Positions 9,477 through 19,239 of a DNA stretch of 64,000 nt are shown here, piece by piece. The stretch spans positions 1 to 64,000 of the forward strand of contig JAVBNA010000016.1 of the NCBI GenBank assembly GCA_031551875.1, read 5' to 3'. This DNA is from JAVBNA01 sp031551875. Lineage in GTDB: Bacteria > Bacillota > Clostridia > Oscillospirales > Acutalibacteraceae. Positions within the stretch are counted from its first letter, which is position 1. Every line of letters begins with the position of its first letter. The position numbers and the translations under genes are program-made. Under the pieces are notes generated by a model that saw only the letters and a program-made list of their open reading frames with translations, was not told where the DNA came from and made no database searches.

Positions 9477-9743
9477 TCAGGGACTGTCCTCGGCCTCCTC
9501 GCCGCGGTATTTGCGCCGGGTGGCAAGCCCGCCGCGGATGTGACGCTGAGCCTTGTTGATCTCCAGGATACGTTTTACCTCCCTGTACAACGCCCTGTCA
9601 ATTTGCTGTAACCGCTGTGAAACGTCTTTATGTACTGTACTCTTGCTGATTCCAAATTTTTTAGCCGCCGCACGGACGGTCACTTTATGTTCCAGAATGT
9701 ACTCTCCGAGTTCTACCGCCCGATCCTCTACGATGCCTTTCAT
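9477..9743 (-). CDS. spoIIID: sporulation transcriptional regulator SpoIIID
   Basis: An 88-aa DNA-binding protein that controls the sigma-E regulon and sigK expression in the mother cell during sporulation. The helix-turn-helix reads VRAAAKKFGISKSTVHKDV, followed by the conserved basic tail RHIRGGLATRRKYRGEE; both match the SpoIIID family closely. The ATG at 9743 is chosen because GGGAGGGG lies upstream and the length then matches Bacillus SpoIIID. A sigma-E-like promoter lies about 45 bp upstream. A truncated second copy exists at 19830-19979. Confidence 0.95.
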   Translation of the reverse strand: MKGIVEDRAVELGEYILEHKVTVRAAAKKFGISKSTVHKDVSQRLQQIDRALYREVKRILEINKAQRHIRGGLATRRKYRGEEAEDSP

Positions 9744-9785
9744 ATTGAGATGTCCCCTCCCACCTTCGCAAATTGTCTTCGTCAA

Positions 9786-9814
9786 TAGGTATGCACCTCA
9801 TGAAGATTTTATGC
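9786..9814 (-). promoter_or_regulatory. sigma-E-like promoter of spoIIID
   Basis: Read leftward: GCATAAA, a 14-bp spacer, then CATACCTA. This resembles the mother-cell sigma-E consensus (ATA-type -35, CATACA-T-type -10, about 14 bp apart), fitting known sigma-E control of spoIIID. The same arrangement is preserved in the duplicated copy at 20022-20050. Confidence 0.65.
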
Positions 9815-9895
9815 GGAGGCTTTTGAGGGGAGGTTGTTCTATTCTCTCTGATATTCCATGTCTATGTACAAACAGCTACAATAATTTTATTGTAG

Positions 9896-10156
9896 CAAAA
9901 GAGAAAAGATGGGGATGGCGAAACTTTATTACCCCATGTGCATTCAATCATTTCACTCTTAAAGCGGTGGCTCCTCGGAACATTACAAGGTTCTTGTTCA
10001 AAGGAACATTTTTCCTTCTATTTAGACGAATATTGTTTTCGGTTTAACCGACAAAAATCAAAAAGCAGAGGAATGTTGTTTTACAGGCTTTTGCAAAACG
10101 CTGTGCGCCTTGAACCTCCAACGTATGAACACATCAAGCGAGATAAAGATACTTAA
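9896..10156 (+). pseudogene. remnant of an IS1595-family transposase (C-terminal end)
   Basis: The frame ending at 10156 encodes about 85 residues. They contain SLLKRWLLGT, YLDEYCFRFNR and RGMLFYRLLQNAV, which match the C-terminal end of DDE transposases of the IS1595 group. An in-frame stop lies just upstream (near 9893) and no N-terminal part is seen, so the element is dead. No terminal inverted repeats could be assigned. The remaining bases from 10157 to 10350 show nothing recognisable. Confidence 0.7.
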
Positions 10157-10350
10157 CCTGTGTCAAGTGGATACCCATATTCTGAAAAACTGATCTGGCC
10201 ATCATCTTTTCGGTACATGCTCGTCTCTCCTCGCGCAAAGATTTTGACCCTTTTCTCAGCTTTTCCTTGCATGTAAGCAACCTGAAAATCCGCGAATACC
10301 ACAGTGCGGTGCGGACTTTAGGTTGTTGAGTAAGCCCTATATAAGAGAAT

Positions 10351-10384
10351 GCCGGCTACCCGCCTCACTTGGCAGGTAGCCGGC
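10351..10384 (-). terminator. possible terminator of the GH3 gene
   Basis: An exact 10-bp stem (GCCGGCTACC / GGTAGCCGGC) with a 14-nt loop lies 30 bp past the GH3 stop; leftward transcription then enters a T-rich stretch. Confidence 0.55.
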
Positions 10385-10413
10385 TTAGCTTTAATCAAAA
10401 AGCCAGGGGTAAA

Positions 10414-13400
10414 TTACAGGCACATCTGCATGATGATGGTCACATCACCAACGTTGACCTTGCCATCCCTATTGACATCAGCCGCTTTGAGCTGCCTTGC
10501 GGAAAGCTCTCTGCTGCCGGCCAGGTACTGCATCAGGAAGATCGCATCTGCGACATCCACTTCTCCGCTCAGATTGACGTCGCCGATCATGGGCGGAATG
10601 CCCTCAATCAGAACATCCACAGAATGGAGAGTAATCGTCTCGATCAGATTTCCATTATGGTCAAAGGCAGAAATGTTCTCGGACGGGAAGCTCACCACGG
10701 TGCTCACGTCGTCATTCAGGTCAGCCTTGGCTTTGAAGATCGCATAGCCGATGGTGACACTGCCGCTGACGGCGGCACCGGCGGGAGTAACCATTACGAA
10801 CGAGCCCGCTTCGACATCGGATACAACTGAGAAGCCTTTGGCAGCCGTAATCGACTGGAGATCCAGAAGCGACTCGTCATATTCGATGATTCCGCGCAAG
10901 CCGGAAAGATCGTCCGTGTACTTCACTGTGATCGGCATCACGAAGGTGTCACCGGTCGCCACGGAAATTTTGAAGGGGGATTCCTTCAGCTTGGCGTAGA
11001 AGGTCTTGTCGCCGGCGGTGGCAAGCGTCTCGGGATAAACTCTGTTGACAAGGCCAGCTTCGGTGTACCATTCGTAGATGTACTTGGAATCCTCAGGCTC
11101 GGGGAGGTAGTCATAGGCAGCGCCGACCGTGTAGGCCTTCTTGAATTCCTCAGCACCGGGGATGTTAAACGTGACGACGGTTTGGCCAACCGTGTACTCA
11201 GCAACAGGTGATGCCGGTTTCATCGCGTCCTTCGTTACGGTATCGGCGATGATTTCACTGGTGACCGTGAAGGTTTTCACAGCCTTGACGTCATCAGACG
11301 CCGCCGCAAAGTAAACGACATAATGTCCAGGCTCGACAACCCACTCGCCCGTGCTCTCTTTGTAGGAGGCAAGGGACATGGCGTTAAATTCGGCGGTAAT
11401 TGTCTGGCTGGCGCCGGGATCGAGCTGCTCAGTCTTCATAAAACCTTTCAGTTCCTTAACCGGCTTGATCATATCGAGACCAGGCGCGCCAATGTAGAAC
11501 TGTCCGACTTCCTTACCGGCGACATCGCCCGTGTTTTTGATGGTAACGCTTGCGGTCAGCTTGTCATTGGCATTCGAGAAGGTCTTTTTGCTGAGGGTTG
11601 GGTTGAGATAATCAAACGTGGTATAGCTCAGACCATGTCCGAACGCATAGGCGTACTCAACGTCAAACTTTTCATGGTAACGATAACCAACGAAGATACC
11701 CTCTTTGTAGATCGGGTTGGAGACGCTGCGGCCGGCCTGACCGAAGGAAGGAGTGAGCAGGTTGCCGTTCGCATCCCTGTGGTTGGTATCCAGCGGAACG
11801 GTTGTCGGCAGTTTGCCGGAGGGATTCGCGTCACCGAAGATCAGCTGAGCCATCGGTTTGCCGCCCTGCTGACCGGTGTTCCAGCACTGCATGATCGCGT
11901 CGGCTTTATCCATCCAGTTCTCTTTCCAGGTTGACATGGCGTTCCAGGCGGGGTTGGCGGTTACGGAGTATGCGCTGATCCATGTACCGGTGTTCATGAC
12001 AATGATGAACGGAATGTTCTTTTTGTCAGCAAGCGCGCGCGCGCCGTTGATGAGGTTTTCCTCCGCGTCAGAGATGTAATAGGCGCCCTTTGAGGTGGCG
12101 ACGTCGGCGTTTTCGCCGGACTCTCTCTGGAGGACGAAGAAAATCGCGCTCATATCGGTGTTTTCCCATGCTGCCCACTGAGCAGCGGGAACGACGATTT
12201 CATCTCTGGCTCCGGTAGAGCTCATCGCGCCGGAAGCTATGATGCTGGCGGTTCTGGAGAAGCCCATGGCCGAAGTGTCAAGAACCTCAATGTTTCCGAC
12301 TTCCCTAAGCGCTTCCGGCAAGCCGGGGATTCTGTTTCCGCCGATGGTGGTCATGTTGATGCTGCCGCTTCCTGTTCCGCCGCGGTACAGCCGGCTGGCG
12401 GCCATGCCCAGCGAAAGAATCGGAGCCGCTTCTTTTTGCAGCGGGAGAGCGTTGTTGTCGTTCTTCAGAAGAACCGCGCCTTCCTGCGCAACCTGCAACG
12501 CTACGGCGTCATTTTCCTCCCACATTTCCTGGTTGGTGTAATAGCTGAAATCGTTGCCGTTAAAGGCGGGCAGTTTGGTTGTGTAAATACAAAAGCGCAT
12601 GAAGGCCTGGCGCACTACGGCGTCGGTCAGGTAGCCGTTTGTGTATCCGGCCATAATGTTCGCGGGGGTAGCGCTGGCAAGAAGCATCTCAACGCCGGCT
12701 TTCACAACGCCTGCGTGTGTATTGGGAGCATTGCCCAATCCGTCATTATAGGGGTACAGGAGGCTTGTGCTTCCGTATCCGTTGTAGTCGGTCATGACCA
12801 GGCCGTCGAAGCCCCACTCGTTTCTAAGGATCGTGGTGTTGAGGTCATAGCTCTGGGAGGCCGCTACATTGTTTATTGCGTTGAAGGAGGTCATGTATGT
12901 CCAGGGCTTGGAATTTTCCTGGAGATACTGGAAGGCCCTCAGATAAATCTCGCGGACCGTTCTGGTGTTCGCCTGGCTGTTGCCGTTGGTTCTGGTTGTT
13001 TCCTGGTTGTTCATGGCAAAATGCTTCACGGCGACGCCGGTACCATTGCTCTGAACACCGTTTACCTCTGCCGCGCCGGCGAGACCGGCCAGCAGGGGAT
13101 CCTCTGAGTAATACTCAAAGTTTCGTCCGCCGAGAACACTTCTGTGGATGTTGAGGCCGGGAGCCAAAAGGGTGTCAACGCCAAACCAGACCATTTCATT
13201 GCCCCAGCCGGTGCCGACAGCTTCTTCAAGCGTCATGTTCCATGTGGCGGAACGCGCGGTGGAATTGGGCCAATATGTCGCGTCTCTGGAATAAGCCGCG
13301 CCCGACGAGGCAGTAATTCTCATACCGGCAGGTCCGTCAACATGTCCGGCCGAGGGGATGCCATAATTCGCCAGTCCGGAAGGCGTCCAAGCGGTTCCGG

Positions 13401-15126
13401 GAATTCTCGTAGAGGCCGAGCCTCCGCCCGCGAAGAGCCTGAACATGTTGTTGGCATCCTTCGGGATAATTTCGTAGAGCTCGTTGATCAGGGTGATCAG
13501 GGACTGAGGGGGATTGCCTTCAAAGTTCCCTGCTCTCCATGCGATAAAGTCAGGATCGGCTTTGATCTCTGTAAGAGCTTTGCTTGTGCTGAAGGTGTAG
13601 GTTGCGGTCAGCGTAGTCGTGCTTGTCAAAATGCCGTCGCCGCCCGCGATGGCCTTAACGGTGAACGTAGCGCCGTCAGCAAGCGTCGGAACTGCGATCG
13701 TGCCGGTATACAGGGTTGACGAGGTGGTGGGTTGAGATCCGTCGGTTGTATACCAGATTTTGATGTCAGGGGAAGCGCTCGTGGCGGTTGTCAGGCCGAT
13801 GGTAGAGCCCTTTCTGACCGTCGTGCCGCTCGAGGGGTACACCACCGCTGTCGGAGCGGAGGCCTGTACTCTATAGTTGTATGTCGCGACCGCGCTTCTC
13901 GCGCCGTTCGCCGGGTTGATCGCCATGGCTTTCAGTGCACACGCGCTCGGAATCAGAACCGGGCCCCAATATCTTTCCGAATTGGCCGTCGGGGTAGTTC
14001 CGTCCAGCGTGTAGTAAATGATCGTTCCAGTCGGAGCGCCCGATACCGAAAGGGTCGCGGGCATGGTCGAGTTTGTCAGGGTCGCATTGTCCGCCCTGTT
14101 GGAGGTCGGCGTGTTGAGCGTCGGAGTCGCGCCCACAATATAATGCGCGGAAACGACAGAGCTGGCGGTTTTGCCCGCCATGTAAGCGATCGCTTTCACG
14201 GTGACCTCTGTACCTGCAGCAGCGCCGGCCGGGAATACCGAGAATGCACCGGTATACTGTGTGCCGACTGTCGCGGAAGGATCTGTGCCGTCCAGTGTGT
14301 AGCGGATGCTGGCGCCAGACCAAACTTCGTTCAGTCCGAGAGACAGTTGCAGCGAATTGTCGTAATAGTCTGCCGGCTGCGAGAAGGTCGGTTCCAAAAC
14401 CTTGCTGTAGGGCGCGAAGGAAAGGCTGGCAACTTCCAGCTCGCCGTGTCCGCCCGAAGAAGCAAGGTTCGTGACGATGGAAACGGTGTGAGCGCCTGCT
14501 GTGAAGCTGACCGGCTTCATGTAGTTGCCGAGCACTTCATAAGGAAGGCCTGTTGCGTCAGTCACAACAGTAGACACGCCGTCAATCGTAATCGTTATGC
14601 TGGAAGTGTCAAGATGTCTCCAAGCGCGGCTGTTCAGAACGAGCATATAGTCCGCCGCGGTGGCTACGTTGATCACATAGCTTCTGGTTGAGGTGAAGTT
14701 TAACGCAGCTTCTGTGTTCAGGATGCCGATCGGCGAAATGGTGGACGCAACATCATACGCAACGGTTAACATTGCGGCAGACGAAGTCACGCTTTCACTA
14801 TTCGCATCGGTTACCACACAGCGATAGCTGGCTCCGGCCATGGAAGCCGTGGCGTTACCCGTAGTAAAAGCAGCAGCGGTGGCGCCGGAGATGTTTTCCC
14901 AGGTTCCGCCTGCGTTGCTTTGCCACTGATACTGATACGGGGCCACGCCATCGTTTGCCGTAACGGTAAATGTGGCGGCGCTTCCTGCGGTGACTGTCGC
15001 ATTAACAGGACCGGTAAGCGTTGGCGGAGCGGCAAAAGCCACCGTCGCCGGCATTAAGGATAAGAGCATAACAAAGGCTAAAATCAAAGCTAAAAACTTC
15101 TTGGATATTTTCGTTTGCTTTGCCAT
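10414..15126 (-). CDS. large secreted GH3 glycoside hydrolase with Ig, chitobiase-like, cohesin-like and dockerin domains
   Basis: A 1570-aa exported enzyme. In order: signal peptide (1-32), an Ig-like domain (about 35-125), a beta-sandwich region (about 130-235), three chitobiase-type repeats marked by YTLDGTDP, YTLDGTTP and YTTDGSQP (about 240-520), the GH3 catalytic region (about 570-1190), a fibronectin-III-like GH3 tail, a cohesin-like domain (about 1385-1505) and a type I dockerin (about 1512-1570). The GH3 motif VAVKHFAMNNQE and the putative nucleophile Asp780 in GLVMTDYNG are intact. It likely removes beta-linked sugars from polysaccharides outside the cell; the exact substrate cannot be read from sequence. 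The last nine residues are identical to those of the C69 peptidase. AGGAGG precedes the ATG. A two-component system lies divergently upstream. Confidence 0.9.
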   Translation of the reverse strand: MAKQTKISKKFLALILAFVMLLSLMPATVAFAAPPTLTGPVNATVTAGSAATFTVTANDGVAPYQYQWQSNAGGTWENISGATAAAFTTGNATASMAGASYRCVVTDANSESVTSSAAMLTVAYDVASTISPIGILNTEAALNFTSTRSYVINVATAADYMLVLNSRAWRHLDTSSITITIDGVSTVVTDATGLPYEVLGNYMKPVSFTAGAHTVSIVTNLASSGGHGELEVASLSFAPYSKVLEPTFSQPADYYDNSLQLSLGLNEVWSGASIRYTLDGTDPSATVGTQYTGAFSVFPAGAAAGTEVTVKAIAYMAGKTASSVVSAHYIVGATPTLNTPTSNRADNATLTNSTMPATLSVSGAPTGTIIYYTLDGTTPTANSERYWGPVLIPSACALKAMAINPANGARSAVATYNYRVQASAPTAVVYPSSGTTVRKGSTIGLTTATSASPDIKIWYTTDGSQPTTSSTLYTGTIAVPTLADGATFTVKAIAGGDGILTSTTTLTATYTFSTSKALTEIKADPDFIAWRAGNFEGNPPQSLITLINELYEIIPKDANNMFRLFAGGGSASTRIPGTAWTPSGLANYGIPSAGHVDGPAGMRITASSGAAYSRDATYWPNSTARSATWNMTLEEAVGTGWGNEMVWFGVDTLLAPGLNIHRSVLGGRNFEYYSEDPLLAGLAGAAEVNGVQSNGTGVAVKHFAMNNQETTRTNGNSQANTRTVREIYLRAFQYLQENSKPWTYMTSFNAINNVAASQSYDLNTTILRNEWGFDGLVMTDYNGYGSTSLLYPYNDGLGNAPNTHAGVVKAGVEMLLASATPANIMAGYTNGYLTDAVVRQAFMRFCIYTTKLPAFNGNDFSYYTNQEMWEENDAVALQVAQEGAVLLKNDNNALPLQKEAAPILSLGMAASRLYRGGTGSGSINMTTIGGNRIPGLPEALREVGNIEVLDTSAMGFSRTASIIASGAMSSTGARDEIVVPAAQWAAWENTDMSAIFFVLQRESGENADVATSKGAYYISDAEENLINGARALADKKNIPFIIVMNTGTWISAYSVTANPAWNAMSTWKENWMDKADAIMQCWNTGQQGGKPMAQLIFGDANPSGKLPTTVPLDTNHRDANGNLLTPSFGQAGRSVSNPIYKEGIFVGYRYHEKFDVEYAYAFGHGLSYTTFDYLNPTLSKKTFSNANDKLTASVTIKNTGDVAGKEVGQFYIGAPGLDMIKPVKELKGFMKTEQLDPGASQTITAEFNAMSLASYKESTGEWVVEPGHYVVYFAAASDDVKAVKTFTVTSEIIADTVTKDAMKPASPVAEYTVGQTVVTFNIPGAEEFKKAYTVGAAYDYLPEPEDSKYIYEWYTEAGLVNRVYPETLATAGDKTFYAKLKESPFKISVATGDTFVMPITVKYTDDLSGLRGIIEYDESLLDLQSITAAKGFSVVSDVEAGSFVMVTPAGAAVSGSVTIGYAIFKAKADLNDDVSTVVSFPSENISAFDHNGNLIETITLHSVDVLIEGIPPMIGDVNLSGEVDVADAIFLMQYLAGSRELSARQLKAADVNRDGKVNVGDVTIIMQMCL

Positions 15127-15261
15127 AGTAATAGTATCCTCCTAATTCTAATTTTTACATTCCCTCGTTTTGCGTCAATGACGCGCGCAAATGTTTTTTC
15201 TAAACACGCCCTTTCTTTTATTCACACAATTCCCATAAAAAAGGACTATTCGGCTTTTTTC

Positions 15262-15344
15262 ATGGAAAAGTGCTCATTCCAATTTACTCCCTGACTGATC
15301 TGATCTCAATTCACATCCTTTCTTATGGGAAAGTACTCATTTCC
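15262..15344. repeat. imperfect direct repeat pair upstream of the GH3 gene
   Basis: ATGGAAAAGTGCTCATTCC (15262-15280) and ATGGGAAAGTACTCATTTCC (15325-15344) recur 63 bp apart, about six helical turns. They lie in the ~725-bp space between the GH3 gene and the divergent YesN-type regulator and could be operator sites for it. That role is inference. Confidence 0.4.
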
Positions 15345-15713
15345 TGTTACCACAGTAAACTGATTGCGTTCTTTAAGTAAGTTTAAAGATCAATCAGGAG
15401 CAGGCTACATTCATTCCTCAGTTTCTTCAAGATATTTCTACTATTATTTTCACATTCTTTATTATTTTCAGAAATTTTTTATCGCCTTTTCTTTCCCAAA
15501 TCCCAAAAAAATGAAATAATAACATCTCAAGTCCTCGCTCAAGGGATGAATCATGAGCGATTGTACCTAAGGCCAGAATTAAAACTTGTTACTAATAAAC
15601 AAAATAAACAACTCGTTTAAATTTTTTGTGTTTTTCGGGACAAAACTTGGTCAATATTGATGAATGTATTTATTATAAGCTCCGGGTTGAACCGTGTAAA
15701 GTAGGCACTTAAT

Positions 15714-15762
15714 CTCACTTGGTGCTACAAAGTAAGCTACTTACTTTGTAGCACCAAGTGAG
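15714..15762. repeat. perfect 23-bp palindrome with 3-nt loop
   Basis: The arms 15714-15736 and 15740-15762 are exact reverse complements (arm begins CTCACTTGGTGC) around the loop CTA. No T-run follows on either strand, so this is not a normal intrinsic terminator. It lies 25 bp before the -35 box of the two-component operon. Confidence 0.7.
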
Positions 15763-15786
15763 AAAATATTAAGAAAAAACAAACTC

Positions 15787-15815
15787 TTGCATTATTAAAA
15801 AGAATCTCGTAATAT
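15787..15815 (+). promoter_or_regulatory. sigma-A promoter of the two-component operon
   Basis: TTGCAT (15787-15792), a 17-bp spacer and TAATAT (15810-15815), 38 bp before the TTG start of the response regulator. Confidence 0.6.
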
Positions 15816-15852
15816 TGAAGATAGCAGGCCGTTTTGAAGGGGGGTTACTTTT

Positions 15853-17379
15853 TTGATTGATGTGTTAATGGTGGATGATAATAATATAACGCTTACATAC
15901 TATTCCACCATCGTCGATTGGAAGAAGCACGGTTTTTCTCTGGCCGCCACGGCGATGGACGGTCATTCCGCATTGATTGAATTTAAAAAGCATAGTCCTG
16001 AGGTTGTCATTACGGACATTCAAATGCCAAACATGAACGGTCTTGAGCTTGCTGAAGAAATTTTAAAAATCGATCCGGACACGATTGTCATTTTCCTCTC
16101 CAGCTATGAGGAGTTTTCCTATGCGCGCTCGGCGATGAATCTGGGTGTTCATGATTATATTTTAAAGCACGAAAGCAAAGGGGAGAAATTTGAAAAGCAT
16201 CTTGAAGGAATTCAGCGTACCTTGCAAAAGCAAAAAATGGAAAGGCGTTACGCAATGGAGCGCCGGTTGTCAAAATATTTTTCAAACGTTAATGAGTTTC
16301 AGCGATTGGATTTTTCTGAAATTGCAAGTATTTCCTCTCGAAAATATGATGCGTTTCTTTTGATGCAAGACTATATTTTTCCGGAAATTTCAGAACAGAC
16401 AGGAAGTTATACCGAAGAGTGGGACGAAGAGCGTATTACGGCACACTGCTATAGTTTCATGCAGACACTGGCCTGTGTAAAAATAAAGCCCTATTTATAT
16501 TTTGTTTTGATGAAATCGGAAAGCAGCTTTAGGCGCAATCTCTACTCGCTGCAAGAATCAATTGTCAAGCATATGGAGTATGGAAGCGCTTCGTTGCTGA
16601 TACTCTCCGAAAAACAGCAAATCCCGAATTGTATTCGGAATTACTGGAGTCATCATAAAAACATCCCTCAGAAATATTTTTTCGGAAAGTCTCTAATTGT
16701 ATTTTTTGATTGGCTTGGCGGGCGGACGGTCGAAACCCCTCAAAAAGACAAATATGATGACCTGATAAAAATGCTGGACAGCGGAGACGGATTGACGATA
16801 TGCCAAGACATGGATAAAACAATGCAAAAAGCAATTGATGAAAAGAATTACAATAGTTTTTCCGCTTCGGTTTCATTGTTCCTCCGTGTCCTGCTGCACT
16901 ATCATATCAAGCTGCTTGACGTCGAGAACAGGCACCCTTTTGTGGTATATCAAAAGCAGGATGAGAACAGCTGGTATGATGCCGCCTCTGTTTTTGTATG
17001 GATAAAAGAAAAATATATAACACTGACGGCGATGCTCGCCAAGGCCAGGGATAAAAACTTTTCTTCGGTTGTGACAGACGCGGTTGGCTATATCCACCGC
17101 CATTATAATGATTGTGAGCTAAGCGCCGAAAAGGTGGCGGCTGTTTTTAAAATGAATATAAACAGCCTTAATAACCACATAAAAAAAGAGATGGAGGAAA
17201 CCGTTTGGCAGTTAATTATCAAGGTTCGGATGGAAAAAGCGGGAGAATTGCTGAGCTCCAGCCATCATCGAATTTTTGACATTGCGGGAATGGTCGGCTA
17301 TAAAGCGGTGACTCATTTTTCCAAAGCCTTCAAGAGCTATTTTGGATGTACACCGCAGGAATACAGAAGAAAGAGATAA
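15853..17379 (+). CDS. YesN-type response regulator (REC plus AraC DNA-binding domain)
   Basis: A 508-aa two-component response regulator. The receiver domain spans about 1-120 with the phospho-acceptor Asp55 in VVITDIQMPNMNG and the acidic pair VDDN near residue 8. A long middle region without a recognised domain follows. The C-terminal 100 residues form a tandem helix-turn-helix of the AraC family (FDIAGMVGYKAVTHFSKAFK). Translation begins at TTG, 8 bp after GAAGGGGGG. The stop overlaps the start of the sensor kinase by one base (TAATG). YesMN-type pairs often control sugar-utilisation genes, so the divergent GH3 gene is a plausible target (inference). Confidence 0.9.
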   Translation: MIDVLMVDDNNITLTYYSTIVDWKKHGFSLAATAMDGHSALIEFKKHSPEVVITDIQMPNMNGLELAEEILKIDPDTIVIFLSSYEEFSYARSAMNLGVHDYILKHESKGEKFEKHLEGIQRTLQKQKMERRYAMERRLSKYFSNVNEFQRLDFSEIASISSRKYDAFLLMQDYIFPEISEQTGSYTEEWDEERITAHCYSFMQTLACVKIKPYLYFVLMKSESSFRRNLYSLQESIVKHMEYGSASLLILSEKQQIPNCIRNYWSHHKNIPQKYFFGKSLIVFFDWLGGRTVETPQKDKYDDLIKMLDSGDGLTICQDMDKTMQKAIDEKNYNSFSASVSLFLRVLLHYHIKLLDVENRHPFVVYQKQDENSWYDAASVFVWIKEKYITLTAMLAKARDKNFSSVVTDAVGYIHRHYNDCELSAEKVAAVFKMNINSLNNHIKKEMEETVWQLIIKVRMEKAGELLSSSHHRIFDIAGMVGYKAVTHFSKAFKSYFGCTPQEYRRKR

Positions 17380-19157
17380 TGGTTATGAAAAAAGCAAAGC
17401 TCAACACGGTCACGAATAAAAGCGTTTTGCTTACGGTTATATGGAGTTTTCTGCTTCTCCTTCTGATCGAACTCCTTTTACCGACGGCTTTTTACAAGGT
17501 AATGCATCCGCATTTTGCCGACTCTCTAACCAGCTCGGTCAATGCCGCTTCAATGAGACAGAGCTATATCCTCACAAGCAATGCCCACTGGCCGGCAGCA
17601 GATCTGCTGTCTGATTATTTTAGCGGGGATCGCAGTCAGGATCTTCGTTCCAAAATCCAGAACCGGCTGAAGCCTCTTCGGGTTGGGGATCCTCATGAAG
17701 GCTCTCATGAGGAGGGCGCGATTTCATTTGTCAATTACCCTGCTATCATTACAGAGAATGGGGATTTTTTTTGCGCTGAAGAAACGCACGGAATTGCAGA
17801 AAAAATCATTAAAACAGCGTATTTTTCTAATCTGCCAAAAAAAGAGGGCTGGTCGGGATATTCCCCCGTATTGTCCATTGACGTAGATGGAACAAGGCTG
17901 GATCTCATTTGTTTTGTTTCCGCGTTTTCGGTCGAAGATGTGATTTGTTATAGCGTAACGATACGTGAACTCAGCAACTTTACAGATCAGCTCACTACCC
18001 TGAATTCAGTAGGCATAAGCGATTATGCCCTTTTCAATCGTGACGGCATCATTTTTTCCAATTTAGGAGAATCATCCGAAATCGTATGGTCTGATTATAT
18101 GGACTCGCTGTCGATAGATGGTCAGTATCAGATTACTCGGCGCGACACCGATGACGGCATGGATTTTCTTGTTTTATGCTCTTATCGCGCGGAAGGCTTT
18201 CGTTTGGCTGTCCATGCTTCAAAGGCCGAGATTTTAGCGCCATATAACGATGTTTTTTTATTGACTCAAGTGGGAATTATTCTGTTGGTCGTTCTTCTTA
18301 TTTCCATGGAAAGCGCAACGTTTCGATTCTTTTTGCGAGGATTAAGTACCTTAAACAATCAAATGAACAAGGTGCAAAGCGGTAACTATGAAATTGTACC
18401 AACTCAAAAAAGCCACGATGAGATTGGAAACCTCGCAAAAACATTTCACATTATGCTGGATAAAATCAAATTGGACATGAAAGAGCGAATTGATCTGGAG
18501 AAAAGAAAGCAGGAACTGCAATACAGTCTTCTTGTCTCGGCGCTTGATCCCCATTTCATATATAACACCTTGGATATGGTTACCTATCTTGCCGAAATGG
18601 AGCAGCACCGCGACGTTGTGAAGGTTATTGACGCATTAATTGATACGCTCAAGGATCGGTTGACCATGAAGGGCTATAAAACTTTTGACAGCGTCGCCGT
18701 CGAGAAGCATGTTCTGGAAAAATACATGCTTATCCAAAGCTATATGCGAAAAAACAAAATTTCTTTTGACTTTATCGTATCCGATCAAGATCTTTCCCTG
18801 CGGATACCGAAAAATATTATCCAGCCGCTGGTGGAGAACTCCATAAAGCATGGGATTCTCTCGAACAAAGAAGATGATGGTGTTACACTTAAAGACGGAA
18901 AAATAGAAGTGATTATATCTAGACAGGAAGACGGAATCAATATTCAGGTTATCGACAACGGTACAGGGATTAGCCCTGAAACTCAAAAGCGTCTTTTAGA
19001 GTATTCCAACCACTTAAAAGATCCTGAACACACAGGAATTAAAAATCTTCAGATGAGACTTTCATATTTGTTCAAGGATTGTTATCGGTTTGAAATTCAT
19101 AGCATTTCGGGGGAAGGAACAAGGATTATTATTTGGATACCTGAAGGTAAAAAATAG
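17379..19157 (+). CDS. YesM-type sensor histidine kinase
   Basis: A 592-aa membrane sensor kinase, the partner of the upstream regulator. It has two transmembrane helices (about 18-40 and 285-310) bracketing an extracellular sensor region, then a HAMP linker, the His_kinase module with LDPHFIYNTLD (His392) and a HATPase domain with VENSIKHG and VIDNGTGIS. In family members the phosphosite usually reads NPHF; here the Asn is Asp, a small deviation. The start at 17379 overlaps the preceding stop; a longer in-frame start at 17346 would lie inside the regulator. No ABC transporter accompanies the pair. Confidence 0.88.
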   Translation: MVMKKAKLNTVTNKSVLLTVIWSFLLLLLIELLLPTAFYKVMHPHFADSLTSSVNAASMRQSYILTSNAHWPAADLLSDYFSGDRSQDLRSKIQNRLKPLRVGDPHEGSHEEGAISFVNYPAIITENGDFFCAEETHGIAEKIIKTAYFSNLPKKEGWSGYSPVLSIDVDGTRLDLICFVSAFSVEDVICYSVTIRELSNFTDQLTTLNSVGISDYALFNRDGIIFSNLGESSEIVWSDYMDSLSIDGQYQITRRDTDDGMDFLVLCSYRAEGFRLAVHASKAEILAPYNDVFLLTQVGIILLVVLLISMESATFRFFLRGLSTLNNQMNKVQSGNYEIVPTQKSHDEIGNLAKTFHIMLDKIKLDMKERIDLEKRKQELQYSLLVSALDPHFIYNTLDMVTYLAEMEQHRDVVKVIDALIDTLKDRLTMKGYKTFDSVAVEKHVLEKYMLIQSYMRKNKISFDFIVSDQDLSLRIPKNIIQPLVENSIKHGILSNKEDDGVTLKDGKIEVIISRQEDGINIQVIDNGTGISPETQKRLLEYSNHLKDPEHTGIKNLQMRLSYLFKDCYRFEIHSISGEGTRIIIWIPEGKK

Positions 19158-19239
19158 TTTTCTCTAAGAAAATATTCATTATTTTCGATTTTATTCTACT
19201 ACAATATCTTTTTTCATCTTAGAAAATGAAATAATTGAG

